45,977 bases of DNA from Thiobacillus sp. UBA3361 (GCA_002360535.1 DEQR01000048.1:1-45977); one strand, 5' to 3'. Counted from the stretch's first letter, positions 1 through 8,374 are shown. Made by a program: numbers and translations. The notes: generated from the sequence alone by a model not told the origin.

Positions 1-126
1 CAAGCAACTCACCCAGTACCGTGCATCGCCCAAGGAAGACGCCGGGCCGATCTCCACCTGCCCAACCGATGCGCGCTCAACGCCTTTCGGCATCAGAGAT
101 AAAAACAACATCGCGTAGCCGGACAT
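1..126 (-). CDS. Unrecognised open frame, cut by left edge
   Basis: On the minus strand an open frame of 42 codons runs from an ATG at 126 to the first base of the window without a stop. The predicted N-terminus (MSGYAMLFLSLMPKG...) has a short hydrophobic stretch followed by a polar segment. I do not recognise the family. The frame is also open upstream of this ATG into the end of the Cas6 fragment, so the start is uncertain. It lies about 75 bp downstream of that fragment on the same strand, so it could be a leftover of the same locus or an unrelated gene. No clear ribosome binding site is visible. Confidence 0.25.
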   Translation of the reverse strand, partial: MSGYAMLFLSLMPKGVERASVGQVEIGPASSLGDARYWVSCL

Positions 127-199
127 GGGCAGGGGGATCACCGCCTGCTGCCGGGTTCCAACCTTTGGCGAGCAGAAAGCGATAGGGGCACATGCCGAC

Positions 200-433
200 T
201 TACTCCGGCTTGATGTTTGAATACGGCACAAACACCCCACACCCCAGTTTCCGCCGTCCCCCCAGCCCTTCTTCCTGCAAGCGGATCGTCTCTTCCGCCG
301 TGAGTTCGCTGACCAGCAGGGTGTGGGCGACGACATGTTTGTCCTTGATGCGGAACATGCGGCGGGGGCCGCGTTGCGGTTTACCGCGGATATCCAGGGC
401 GGCGATCCTCGAAACGATTGGGATGTCGTTGCC
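200..433 (-). pseudogene. cas6: Cas6 CRISPR endonuclease, C-terminal fragment
   Basis: The minus strand encodes 77 residues ending at a TAA (200-202) and preceded by an in-frame TGA (434-436). The last 25 residues contain GLGGRRKLGCGVFVP. This matches the glycine-rich C-terminal signature of the Cas6/Cmx6 type (MYXAN-like type I systems), where a phrase like 'LQEEGLGGRR.MGCG.F.P' ends the protein. Family members are about 200 residues or more, so roughly the N-terminal two thirds, including the usual catalytic region, are missing. The only internal ATG would give about 52 residues. Cas6 cuts pre-crRNA at its repeats. This piece is unlikely to be active. No other cas gene or repeat array is visible here, although one could lie beyond the left edge. 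The family call rests on recall of the motif. Confidence 0.68.
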
Positions 434-444
434 TCAGTGCGCAA

Positions 445-473
445 TGCCAATTTGGCACGTTCTGTCATGACAG
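445..473. promoter_or_regulatory. Two adjacent perfect palindromes
   Basis: TGCCAATTTGGCA (445-457) and CTGTCATGACAG (462-473) are perfect palindromes separated by four bases. They lie immediately beyond the point where the Cas6 fragment stops being readable, and upstream of the cytochrome operon. They could be operators for a dimeric repressor or debris of a recombination junction. The rest of the gap up to 711 is AT-rich around 515-555, with TTGGAA at 516-521 and TTATAT at 544-549. Their 22-bp spacing is too long for a convincing sigma-70 promoter. No gene is seen in this gap. Confidence 0.35.
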
Positions 474-711
474 GATGGCAAGAGCGGTGTGCCTGATAGC
501 CGGATGAATCAGAAATTGGAAACATAAACAGATGCTTATGTATTTATATACCTGGCATCGACCTTGCTAGCAATAGCCGTCATTGGCTGGCCAAGATCAG
601 TCATGACAGCGGTGGCATGGCGCGAGCCCGCCGCAGGAAGCTGTCGCGCGACCGCGACCATGCCTGAGTGGGCAGTTGCGGCAATTGCAACCCTGGTCTT
701 TTTTTCGTGCC

Positions 712-1272
712 ATGCCCAAACATATTCTCCGGCTCAGTGTCTTGATCGTCGTCTCCCTGGCGCTGGCTGTTTCCGCCAAGGCTTATTTCACCGTCGATTC
801 CTTTTATCGCTATGGCCACTATCGAGCCGATTCGGTGCCGATGATCGCCGCGCAAGAACCGGCTTACCGGGGTCCGGCCTATTGCGCGGATTGTCACAGT
901 GACCGCCATGGGCAGTGGTCGAGCAATGGCCACAAGACGGTGAAGTGTGAAATCTGCCACGGTCCGGCGCGCACTCACCCGTTCGATCCGAATGACCCTG
1001 ACAAGACTTTCAAGCTGCCGCGACCGACTGCGGAGGACACCAGGACACTGTGCACCCTGTGTCACATGCAACTGACCGCCAGGCCCCTGCGCGATCCGCC
1101 GCAGCAAGCCTGGGACCCTGCCGTCGGCAAGTCGGCGCCCTGGAGAACTGGTATTTCACAAGTGCTGCCGGATGAGCACTCTGGCGGTTCCGCGTGCCTG
1201 ATGTGCCACGACCCGCATCAGCCCAAACCCATCCGCTTCAAGGAAGAACTGGTTCAGGCTGCCCAGCCCTGA
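712..1272 (+). CDS. Tetraheme c-type cytochrome, membrane-anchored
   Basis: The protein has 186 residues from the ATG at 712, which places a hydrophobic signal or anchor at residues 5-23. A TTG at 676 would add 12 residues without helping the signal. Four CXXCH heme sites are visible: CADCH (58-62), CEICH (79-83), CTLCH (114-118) and CLMCH (162-166), with scattered histidines that could be distal ligands. It should lie on the periplasmic side and pass electrons between the partner ferredoxin and NrfD-type membrane subunit and soluble carriers. The ferredoxin gene starts 21 bp downstream, so co-transcription is likely. The arrangement recalls QrcA or NrfB partners, but heme number and length do not single out a named family. 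No good ribosome binding site precedes the ATG. Confidence 0.85.
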   Translation: MPKHILRLSVLIVVSLALAVSAKAYFTVDSFYRYGHYRADSVPMIAAQEPAYRGPAYCADCHSDRHGQWSSNGHKTVKCEICHGPARTHPFDPNDPDKTFKLPRPTAEDTRTLCTLCHMQLTARPLRDPPQQAWDPAVGKSAPWRTGISQVLPDEHSGGSACLMCHDPHQPKPIRFKEELVQAAQP

Positions 1273-1293
1273 GCCGCACAAGGAGAACGCGCA

Positions 1294-2139
1294 ATGCAAC
1301 CCGATGAGTCCGCACCCCTGCCGGGGCGCCAGGATGAGCAGAAATCCGCCGACCGCCGCCGCTTTCTGGCTGGCGCCGGCGCCGCCTGTGCCAGCGCGGC
1401 GCTGGCGAGTGTGTTGGGGCCAACGTTGGCGTTGGGCGAGACCAGGGTCTCGTTTCCCACCCCCGACTACGATTGGGAAAAACACAACTGGGGCTATGGG
1501 ATAGACGCCACCAAGTGCATCGGCTGCCTGCGTTGTGTCGATGCCTGCAAGAACGAGAACGGCGTGGCCAAGGATGCACACCACTTCCGCACCTGGGTCG
1601 AGCGCTACGTGTACATCGAGGGCGAGAAGCACCCGCGCATCGATAGCCAGGCCGACCCCGGCAATATCGCGGTTTCCGCCCCCGATGCCTCGCGTTTCGA
1701 CGACCGCTACAAGGACGCGAAGGTGGAAAAGGCCTTCTTTGTGCCCAAGATGTGCAACCACTGCCAGGAACCCTCCTGCGTCCAGGTCTGCCCCACCGGC
1801 GCCACCTACAAGACCAAGGACGGTGCGGTGCTGGTGGACAAGAGCTACTGCATCGGCTGTCAGTACTGCGTCCAGGCGTGTCCGTATGGCGCGCGCTACT
1901 TCAACGATGTCGAGCGGCGCGCCGATAAGTGCACCTGGTGTTACCACCGCATCAGTAAGGGCATGAATCCGGCCTGTGTCGAGGTCTGCCCGGTGGGTGC
2001 GCGGGTATTCGGCGACATGAACGACAAGTCCAGCCCGATCAGCCGCTTTCTCAAGGACAACCGGGTGTTCGTCCTTAAGCCTGAAATGGGCAACAAGCCG
2101 ACCTGTTTCTATATCGGAATCGACAAGGAGGTCAGCTGA
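1294..2139 (+). CDS. Tat-exported ferredoxin-like protein with four 4Fe-4S clusters
   Basis: This 281-residue protein begins with a twin-arginine signal (DRRRFLAG near residues 20-27, then a hydrophobic stretch to about residue 48), so it is exported folded. Four cysteine groups follow: CIGCLRCVDAC, CNHCQEPSCVQVCP, CIGCQYCVQACP and CTWCYHRISKGMNPACVEVCP. This is the DmsB/PsrB/NrfC/HybA pattern of electron-transfer subunits with four cubane clusters. It should carry electrons between the tetraheme cytochrome and the NrfD-like membrane subunit encoded next, whose ATG overlaps this stop by one base. AAGGAG lies just before the start. No molybdopterin subunit gene is adjacent, so the terminal substrate cannot be named. 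Confidence 0.92.
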   Translation: MQPDESAPLPGRQDEQKSADRRRFLAGAGAACASAALASVLGPTLALGETRVSFPTPDYDWEKHNWGYGIDATKCIGCLRCVDACKNENGVAKDAHHFRTWVERYVYIEGEKHPRIDSQADPGNIAVSAPDASRFDDRYKDAKVEKAFFVPKMCNHCQEPSCVQVCPTGATYKTKDGAVLVDKSYCIGCQYCVQACPYGARYFNDVERRADKCTWCYHRISKGMNPACVEVCPVGARVFGDMNDKSSPISRFLKDNRVFVLKPEMGNKPTCFYIGIDKEVS

Positions 2140-3416
2140 TGGACCCCGCCCAGGCCGCGCATGCGGTCTTTCATGTCACGCCCTACACCGGCTATGTCTA
2201 TCCCAACGAAACGGTGGTGCCCTGGAGCATCCTGATCGTCATCTATCCCTACCTGACCGGTCTGGTGGCCGGTGCCTTTACGGTGTCGAGCTTCTATCAC
2301 GTGTTCGGCATGGAGCGCTTCAAGCCGGTGGCCCGCTTCGCGCTGATCGCCGCGCTGAGCTTCATGGTCGTGGTGCCGTTGACCCTGCTGTCGCACCTTG
2401 GCCACCCGGAGCGGGCGTTCAACGCCATGATGACCCCGCATACCACTTCCGCCATGGCCATCTTCGGCTATGTCGCGAGCTTCTACGTGATTCTGCTGAT
2501 GCTCGAGATCTGGTTCATGTTTCGCGAAGACATCGTCCACAACGCCCGCCACGATCGCACCTGGAAACGCCCCTTCTATCGGCTGATGACCCTGGGCTCC
2601 TACGAAATCAATGAATTGACCCGGCGCTATGACCACAAATGGCTGATGGCCCTGGCCATCATCGGCATTCCGGCCGCGCATGGCCTGCACGGCTATGTCG
2701 GTTTCGTCTTCGGTTCGCTCAAGTCGCGCGAATGGTGGTCGTCGGACCTGATGCCGGTGATTTTTCTGTTCTCTGCCATTGTTTCCGGCATTTCGGTGCT
2801 GATCATCTTCTACATGCTCATCTCGCTGATCCGCAGGGTGCGGATCGATGAGGATTGCATCAAGGGCATGGTGCTGGCCTTGTGGGGTTTTCTCATGTTC
2901 ACGGTGACCCTGGAGGGGGTCGAGTTTTTCGCCCTCATGTACCGGGCCCGCGAAGGCATCGAGATCATCCGGGAATACAAGGACGGACCCCTGTTCTGGC
3001 GCTTCACCGTCATGCAGATCGGCATCGGCGCACTGCTGCCGGTGCTCATCATGACCCTGATGGTCTATTTCCGGACCGCGGGCCGAAAGCTGCTGCTCGG
3101 CGCCTTCGTCAGCGCCTCGCTGGTGCTGGTCTCGGTCATCTTCATGCGCTACAACGTGGTCATCGGCGGCCAGGAAATCTCCAAGACCATGAAGGGGCTG
3201 CTTGACTACAGCGTGCCCTACTTCGGGCAGGAAGGCTGGCTGATGGCGGCGGCGCTGCTCAGCACCCCGCTGCTGTTCATGTACATCCTGACCCGCTTCT
3301 TCAACCCCTGGGACGATACAGCGCCCGTGCGCGCCGGGGGTGCGCACACTAGGGACAGTTGCAGGCTGGGGGCAGGCGAACAAGCGCCGGTTAGCGAAGG
3401 GGGGGCTAGCGGTTGA
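2139..3416 (+). CDS. nrfD: NrfD/PsrC-family quinone-interacting membrane subunit
   Basis: The 425-residue protein has about ten hydrophobic segments, beginning VVPWSILIVIYPYLTGLVAG near residue 26, as in the NrfD/PsrC/HybB/QrcD family. These proteins bind quinone or quinol in the membrane and exchange electrons with a four-cluster ferredoxin, here encoded immediately upstream with overlapping stop and start (TGATG). GGAGG precedes the ATG. The last 30 or so residues are hydrophilic, rich in Gly, Ala and Arg, and unlike the family. This tail overlaps the end of an opposing Smr-domain fragment, so the C-terminus may have been altered by rearrangement. The direction of electron flow (quinol oxidation or quinone reduction) cannot be read from the sequence. 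Confidence 0.9.
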   Translation: MDPAQAAHAVFHVTPYTGYVYPNETVVPWSILIVIYPYLTGLVAGAFTVSSFYHVFGMERFKPVARFALIAALSFMVVVPLTLLSHLGHPERAFNAMMTPHTTSAMAIFGYVASFYVILLMLEIWFMFREDIVHNARHDRTWKRPFYRLMTLGSYEINELTRRYDHKWLMALAIIGIPAAHGLHGYVGFVFGSLKSREWWSSDLMPVIFLFSAIVSGISVLIIFYMLISLIRRVRIDEDCIKGMVLALWGFLMFTVTLEGVEFFALMYRAREGIEIIREYKDGPLFWRFTVMQIGIGALLPVLIMTLMVYFRTAGRKLLLGAFVSASLVLVSVIFMRYNVVIGGQEISKTMKGLLDYSVPYFGQEGWLMAAALLSTPLLFMYILTRFFNPWDDTAPVRAGGAHTRDSCRLGAGEQAPVSEGGASG

Positions 3417-3582
3417 AGCACTTAAGCAGCACCATCACCGCGACGCCGCCGCCTTCGGCCGGCTGGGCTTGCACGTAGGCGAGCACTTCGTTGCGCTGGG
3501 TCAGCCAGTGGCGCACATGCTGCTTGAGCACCGGCTCGCGGTTCGGCGAGTGCAGACCCTTGCCGTGGATAATGCGCACGCA
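3406..3582 (-). pseudogene. Smr-domain protein, C-terminal fragment
   Basis: The minus strand ends in a readable Smr (MutS2 C-terminal-like) domain remnant: VRIIHGKGLHS, then PVLKQHVRHWL, then GGGVAVMVLL and a TAG at 3406-3408. The HGKG and GGxGA-VLL elements are the hallmark of the small MutS-related nuclease domain. Only about the last 58 residues remain. The start of the domain, including its usual DLHG motif, is missing. Homology stops where a TATTACC-containing tandem repeat begins (about 3586). The frame stays open upstream, but that sequence is repeat rather than Smr. The fragment overlaps the tail of the convergent nrfD gene by 11 bp. Confidence 0.7.
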
Positions 3583-3583
3583 G

Positions 3584-3644
3584 GGTAATAGGGCAGTGGT
3601 AATAGGCAGTGGTAATAGGGGACACCCATTAGCCGGCCGGTGTC
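3584..3644. repeat. Tandem GGTAATAGGGCAGT-type repeat with flanking hairpin
   Basis: Three copies of a 13-14 bp unit (GGTAATAGGGCAGT, GGTAATAGGCAGT, then GGTAATAGGGG) run head to tail. They are followed by GACACC (3621-3626) and its complement GGTGTC (3639-3644), which could pair across a 12-base loop. The repeat begins exactly where the Smr fragment loses homology, so it marks the break. The decamer TAGGGGACAC here is the reverse complement of GTGTCCCCTA at 45200-45209. Confidence 0.6.
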
Positions 3645-4079
3645 AAACGAGTAAGCGATTCCATGGCGGCACCAGCCGCCGGTTTTCAATCTATCCATCC
3701 GTTTACAGTTGCCAACCGCGCCCGTTTCTTCAAATCATGGCTGCGACGAATCGCACCAGACACCCATCAGGTTCAAGCGAGCGGCGATGAATCTGCCTGT
3801 CGCCCTGGCGGCGTTGCCGCCCCAGAAGAACGGTGGTGCCGCAACGCGTCCAATGGGTTCACAGCCCCATGGCTGCCGAAGACTCGGCGCCAATCCCTGG
3901 CTGGCTCACGTTGCGGGCGATCCGCGTTTACTGCAAATCGGTGACGGCGGCACAACATCCCATTCAGACCAAATGGCTGCCGCGCCAGTCCCCAAATTCG
4001 GGCTTGCCGGCCGCCGTCGTGACATCACCCTACCCGGACAGGCCCACATGGCCCTGAGCAACCCCCCGCCCATGGCAAA
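3645..4079. other. Gap of about 435 bp without a recognisable gene
   Basis: Open frames here on both strands have poor codon structure, no recognisable motif and no plausible ribosome binding site. Base composition is less GC-biased than in the housekeeping cluster. I see no tRNA, terminator hairpin or transposase. Lying between a broken Smr gene and a broken helicase gene, it is best read as decayed accessory DNA. Confidence 0.5.
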
Positions 4080-6311
4080 ATGCGGGTCCCTCTTCGTCGC
4101 ACCCGCGCCATGTCCGCTCGCCGCCAAACCGCCTCGAAAACCGCATCTGAAAAAGCAAAATCCAAGAAGAAACCCGGCAACGCCAGCGAACCGCGCCTGT
4201 CCCGACTGCGCCGGCCCGACGACATGGCGGTGGACGACTGGCAGGTGCGGTTGCGGCGGCAGTATGGGCGGGAGCAACGCTTCGAGATGGAGAACCTGGG
4301 CGAGGAGCCGATCTTTTCCGAGTTCGCCATCACCAACCCGGAGAGCAGGCGCCGCTATCGGGTGGTGATCCGCGGCGCCGGGCTGGGGGTTAACTTCTGC
4401 TCCTGCCCGGATTTCGCCACCAACGACCTGGGCACCTGCAAGCACATCGAGTTCACCCTCGCCGCGCTGCAGCGTAAGCGCGGCGCCAAGGGGGCACTGA
4501 AGCGCGGTTTCCAGCCGCCTTACAGCGAGCTGAGCTGTTCCTGGATTATTCCGGCCGCCGGCGGGTGCGGCTGCGGCTGGGCGCGGATTGCCCGGACGCC
4601 CTGCGGGCGGCGGCGGGCGCTCTGTTCGATCCGGACGCCGACTGGACACTGCCGCGCGAGGGTTTCGCCAGGCTGGACGATTTTCTCCGCGCGGCCAGCG
4701 CGTCCGGGCACGAGTTGCGCGCCTACCCGGATGCGCTGGCCTTTGTCGCCGAGGCGCGCGACGCCGAGTGGCGCGTCGCGGTGCTGGCCAAGGCCTATCC
4801 CAAGGGTGACGCCAGTCCGGCCCTGGGCAGGCTGCTCAATGTGCCGCTGTATCCCTATCAGGCCGAGGGCCAATTACGAGACCCTGGCCCGCGACCTGGA
4901 CCTGATCCAGGCCTGGGCGCCGGACGTGGTAATCGTCGATGAGGCGCAGCGGGTGAAGAACTGAAACACCATCGCCGCCCGCGCCCTGAAGCGGATCGCC
5001 AGCCCCTATGCCATCGTGCTCACCGGCACACCCCTGGAAAACCGCCTGGAGGAGCTGATCTCCATCGTCCAGTTCGTCGACCAGCATCGCCTGGGGCCGA
5101 CCTGGCCGCTGCTCAACGAACACCAGAAGCGCGACGAATCGGGCCGGGTGGTGGGTTATCAGGGTCTGGACCGGGTGGGCGCCACCCTGGCCCCCATCCT
5201 GCTGCGCCGGCGCAAGGCCGAGGTGCTGGATCAACTGCCGGCGCGGGTGGACAACACCCTGTTCGTGCCGCTGACCGACTTGCAGCGCCAGCACCACGAG
5301 GAGAACGGCGAGATCGTCGCCCGCATCGTGCAGCGCTGGCGGCATAGCGGCTATCTGTCCGAGGCCGACCAGCACCGCCTGACCTGCGCCCTGCTGAACA
5401 TGCGCATGGTCTGCAACAGCACCTTCCTGCTTAATCAGGAAACAGACCACGGCCACAAGGCGGACGAGTTGATGGCGGTGCTGGAGGAATTGTTCGAGCA
5501 GCCGGACGCCAAGGCCGTGGTGTTCAGCCAGTGGCGGCGCACCCACGAGCTGATCGTCCGCCGCCTGGCGGCGCGGGGCTGGGGGCACGTACTGTTCCAC
5601 GGCGGCGTGCCGGGCGAGCATCGCGGCGAGCTGATCGACCGCTTCCACGATGACCCCGACTGCCGGCTGTTCCTGTCCACCGACGCAGGCGGCGTGGGGC
5701 TCAACCTGCAACACGCGGCGGCGACCATCGTCAATATGGACCTGCCCTGGAACCCGGCGGTGCTGGAACAGCGCATTGGGCGGGTGCACCGTCTCGGCCA
5801 GGCGAAGAGCGTGCAGGTGGTCAATTTCGTGGCCCAGGGCAGCATCGAGGAGGGCATGCTGTCGGTGCTGGCGTTCAAGAAGTCCCTGTTCGCGGGGGTA
5901 TTGGACGGCGGCGAGGCGGAGATCGCCCTGCACGGCACGCGTCTGTCCAAGTTCATGGAGAGCGTGGAAGAAGTCACACGCACCTCGGCAGAGCATGTGG
6001 CGGAGACAGCCACGGAGGAGTGCGAGGCGTGGGATGCCGGCCTGGCCGAAGTGCCTGCCACGGAACCCGAGCCGGTGATCGTCGAGCCCGAGCCGATCGC
6101 CGCCGAAGCCCCGGCCAACCCCTGGGCGCCGCTGCTTGCCGCCGGCCTGGAGGTTTTGCAAGGTTTGGCCGGCCCCCAGGGCAAGGCCGGCGGCGCCAGC
6201 ATCGAAACCGATCCGCGTACCGGCCAGACCTACCTGAAGCTGCCGGTCCCCGAGCCCGCCGCCGTGCAGCGCCTGGCCGATGCCTTGCGCGGCCTGCTGG
6301 CGGGCTCGTGA
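4080..6311 (+). pseudogene. SWIM-domain SNF2-family helicase, multiply broken
   Basis: Three pieces of one gene lie in order. The first encodes a basic N-terminus and a SWIM zinc finger (CSCPDF...GTCKH). Near 4535-4541 the frame shifts by one, and the LDYSGRRRVRLRLG continuation is read in another frame. At about 4870 the text jumps from LYPYQAEG straight to NYETLARDLDLIQAWAPD, so the GDEMGLGKT-type Walker A region is deleted. The DEAQ box (VVIVDEAQR) follows, and then a TGA (4962-4964) stands where the family has Trp. The last frame, from about 5016, keeps helicase motifs IV-VI (LSTDAGGVGLNLQ, RIGRVHRLGQ). Intact relatives are DNA-dependent ATPases of about 900-1100 residues. Without Walker A and with three lesions this copy cannot be active. 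Confidence 0.9.
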
Positions 6312-6374
6312 CTTGGTCGTAATTTAGGTATGCCATGCGTGGAAGTGCACCCTGTTCGGCATGGACAGGCCGGT

Positions 6375-6398
6375 ATCGCGGACAGGGTCCGCTCCTAC
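6375..6398. repeat. REP-like hairpin
   Basis: GCGGAC (6378-6383) and GTCCGC (6387-6392) pair perfectly around a three-base loop, flanked by TATC and TCCTA. The whole resembles the widespread GTAGGAGCGGAC...GTCCGCGA repetitive extragenic palindrome seen in many proteobacteria. It lies in the gap after the helicase pseudogene and well upstream of the rpsB promoter. Only this one copy was noticed in the window. Confidence 0.5.
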
Positions 6399-6481
6399 GC
6401 GGCGATGGCGTCGGCTGGGCACGGCGCTGCTATCGGCTTCACCTGCACGCCAGGACGCTCCCCCATGCAGGCTCATCTGCC

Positions 6482-6511
6482 TTGCCCCGCCCTCCCCCGC
6501 GCTGCTAGAAT
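6482..6511 (+). promoter_or_regulatory. Predicted sigma-70 promoter of rpsB-tsf
   Basis: TTGCCC (6482-6487) and TAGAAT (6506-6511) are separated by 18 bp. Transcription would start near 6518, leaving a leader of about 110 nt before rpsB. That leader is long enough to hold an S2 autoregulatory structure, but I cannot fold it reliably by eye. GGAGAAG at 6619-6625 is the rpsB ribosome binding site. Confidence 0.5.
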
Positions 6512-6629
6512 GCCGGCCGCTTCGAATGTCACGAAGCCCAATCCACACATCCGCCCGGTTAAGGTGTCTCCAGCAGCTCGCGGGGATTCTCGGCGGATGG
6601 CGGTTTAACCTTAACTTTGGAGAAGTCAT

Positions 6630-7379
6630 ATGAGCATCACCATGCGCCAGATGTTGGAGGCCGGCGTGCATTTCGGCCACCAGACCCGCTACTGGAACCC
6701 CAAGATGGCCCCGTTCATCTTTGGCCATCGCAACAAGATCCACATCATCAACCTGGAAAAAAGCCTGCCCATGCTGGAGGAGGCCGCCACCTTCGTGCGC
6801 CGCCTGGCTTCCAACAAGGGGACCATCCTGTTCGTGGGCACCAAGCGCCAGGCCCGTGAGATCATGGCCGAGGAAGCCACCCGCTGTGCCATGCCCTGGG
6901 TTTCCCACCGCTGGCTGGGCGGCATGCTGACCAACTTCAAGACCGTGAAGCAGTCGGTGAAGCGCCTGAAGGACATGGAGGCCATGCTGGCCGAGGAATC
7001 CAGCCTGTCCAAGAAGGAAACCCTGAGCCTGCAGCGCGAATACGACAACCTGAACCGCAGCCTGGGCGGCATCAAGGAGATGGGCGGCCTGCCCGACGCC
7101 CTGTTCGTGGTGGACGTGGGCTACCAGAAGATCGCCATCACCGAGGCCAACAAGCTGGGCATTCCGGTCATCGGCATCGTTGACACCAACAACACCCCGG
7201 AGGGTGTCGATTACGTGATCCCCGGAAACGACGACTCCAGCCGCGCCATCCGCCTCTATGCCCGCGGCATCGCCGACGCGGTGTTGGAAGGCAAGTCCCA
7301 GGTGATCGAGGAGATTGTCGCGGCGACCGGCGATGAATACGTGGAGGTGGAAGACGCCTCCGAACCGACCGAAGGCTGA
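6630..7379 (+). CDS. rpsB: 30S ribosomal protein S2
   Basis: The 249-residue protein matches S2 over its whole length: MRQMLEAGVHFGHQTRYWNPKM at the start, FVGTKRQAR, RWLGGMLTNFKT and PDALFVVDVGYQKIAI later, and an acidic C-terminus. S2 joins the small subunit late and helps bind S1. The gene leads the classical rpsB-tsf-pyrH-frr order and is preceded by GGAGAAG at optimal spacing. It is separated from tsf by a hairpin that probably sets the rpsB:tsf ratio. In enteric bacteria excess S2 represses its own mRNA; that cannot be shown here. Confidence 0.98.
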   Translation: MSITMRQMLEAGVHFGHQTRYWNPKMAPFIFGHRNKIHIINLEKSLPMLEEAATFVRRLASNKGTILFVGTKRQAREIMAEEATRCAMPWVSHRWLGGMLTNFKTVKQSVKRLKDMEAMLAEESSLSKKETLSLQREYDNLNRSLGGIKEMGGLPDALFVVDVGYQKIAITEANKLGIPVIGIVDTNNTPEGVDYVIPGNDDSSRAIRLYARGIADAVLEGKSQVIEEIVAATGDEYVEVEDASEPTEG

Positions 7380-7391
7380 TCGGCCGGTGGC

Positions 7392-7418
7392 AAAAGGGGG
7401 CGCAAGCCCTCTTTTGTT
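7392..7418 (+). terminator. Hairpin terminator or attenuator between rpsB and tsf
   Basis: A 10-bp stem (7392-7401 with 7406-7415, one G-U pair) closes a GCAA tetraloop and ends in TTTT. The short T-run and the position inside the rpsB-tsf unit suggest partial termination or mRNA end protection rather than complete arrest. Confidence 0.65.
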
Positions 7419-7485
7419 ATGAATTGCGCGCTCCGGACGTCCGGGGCGTTTTGATTTTTTGTGAATCACGAATTGGAGCAGAAAA

Positions 7486-8370
7486 ATGGCTGAGATCACC
7501 GCTTCCATGGTGAAGGAACTGCGCGAGCGCACCGACGCGCCCATGATGGACTGCAAGAAGGCCCTGAACGAGGCCGATGGCGACATGCAGAAGGCCGAGG
7601 AGATCCTGCGCGTCAAGTTCGGCAACAAGGCCGCCAAGAGCGCCGGCCGGGTGGCCGCCGAGGGCATCGTCGGCGTCCACATCACCGCCGACGGCAAGAC
7701 CGGCTGCATGATCGAGGTGAACTGCGAGACCGACTTCGTGGCCAAGAACGACGACTTCCTGGCCCTGGTGAAGAACCTGGCCGAGATGGTGGTGACCCAA
7801 AACCCCGCCGACGTGGCCGCCCTGTCGGCCATGAAGATCGGCGACAAGACGGTCGAGGAAGTGCGCACCGAGCTGGTGGGCAAGATCGGCGAGAACATGA
7901 GCATTCGCCGCTTCGTGCGTGTCAGCGCCCAGGGCAAGCTGGCCAGCTATATCCACGGCGGCGCCAAGATCGGCGTGCTGGTGGATATGACCGGCGGTAA
8001 TGACGATGGGGCACTGGCCAAGGACATCGCCATGCACATCGCCGCCTCCAAGCCCAAGGCCCTGGACACCTCCGGCGTATCCCAGGAGTTGATCGAATCC
8101 GAGCGCCGCGTGGCCAGCCAGAAGGCCGCCGAGTCCGGCAAGCCGGCCGAGATCGTGGCCAAGATGGTGGAAGGCAGCGTGCAGAAATTCCTGAAGGAAG
8201 TCACCCTGCTCTCCCAGCCCTTCGTCAAGGACGACAAGCAGACCGTGGAGCAGCTGCTCAAGGCCAGGGGCGCCCAGGTGCACGGCTTCACCCTGTACAT
8301 CGTCGGCGAGGGCATCGAGAAGAAAGTGAGCGACTTCGCCGCCGAAGTGGCCGCCGCCGCCAAGGTCTGA
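7486..8370 (+). CDS. tsf: Translation elongation factor Ts
   Basis: The 294-residue protein opens with MAEITASMVKELRERTDAPMMDCKKAL (UBA-like N-terminal domain) and contains the TDFVAKND motif (82-89) that contacts EF-Tu to release GDP. Its length agrees with proteobacterial EF-Ts (about 280-295). GGAGCAG precedes the ATG. It follows rpsB with a hairpin between, and pyrH starts four bases after its stop. Nothing unusual is seen. Confidence 0.98.
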   Translation: MAEITASMVKELRERTDAPMMDCKKALNEADGDMQKAEEILRVKFGNKAAKSAGRVAAEGIVGVHITADGKTGCMIEVNCETDFVAKNDDFLALVKNLAEMVVTQNPADVAALSAMKIGDKTVEEVRTELVGKIGENMSIRRFVRVSAQGKLASYIHGGAKIGVLVDMTGGNDDGALAKDIAMHIAASKPKALDTSGVSQELIESERRVASQKAAESGKPAEIVAKMVEGSVQKFLKEVTLLSQPFVKDDKQTVEQLLKARGAQVHGFTLYIVGEGIEKKVSDFAAEVAAAAKV

Positions 8371-8374
8371 GGCC

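Noticed and set aside
1..480. CRISPR array near the Cas6 fragment
   Set aside because: No regularly spaced direct repeats were found in this interval or elsewhere in the window.
3645..4079. Small open frames between the Smr fragment and the helicase pseudogene
   Set aside because: No ribosome binding sites, no recognisable motifs and several overlapping frames of similar quality, as expected of non-coding GC-rich DNA.
6518..6629. Possible S2-binding leader in the rpsB mRNA
   Set aside because: The leader has suitable length, but I could not fold a convincing match to the known rpsB leader by eye.
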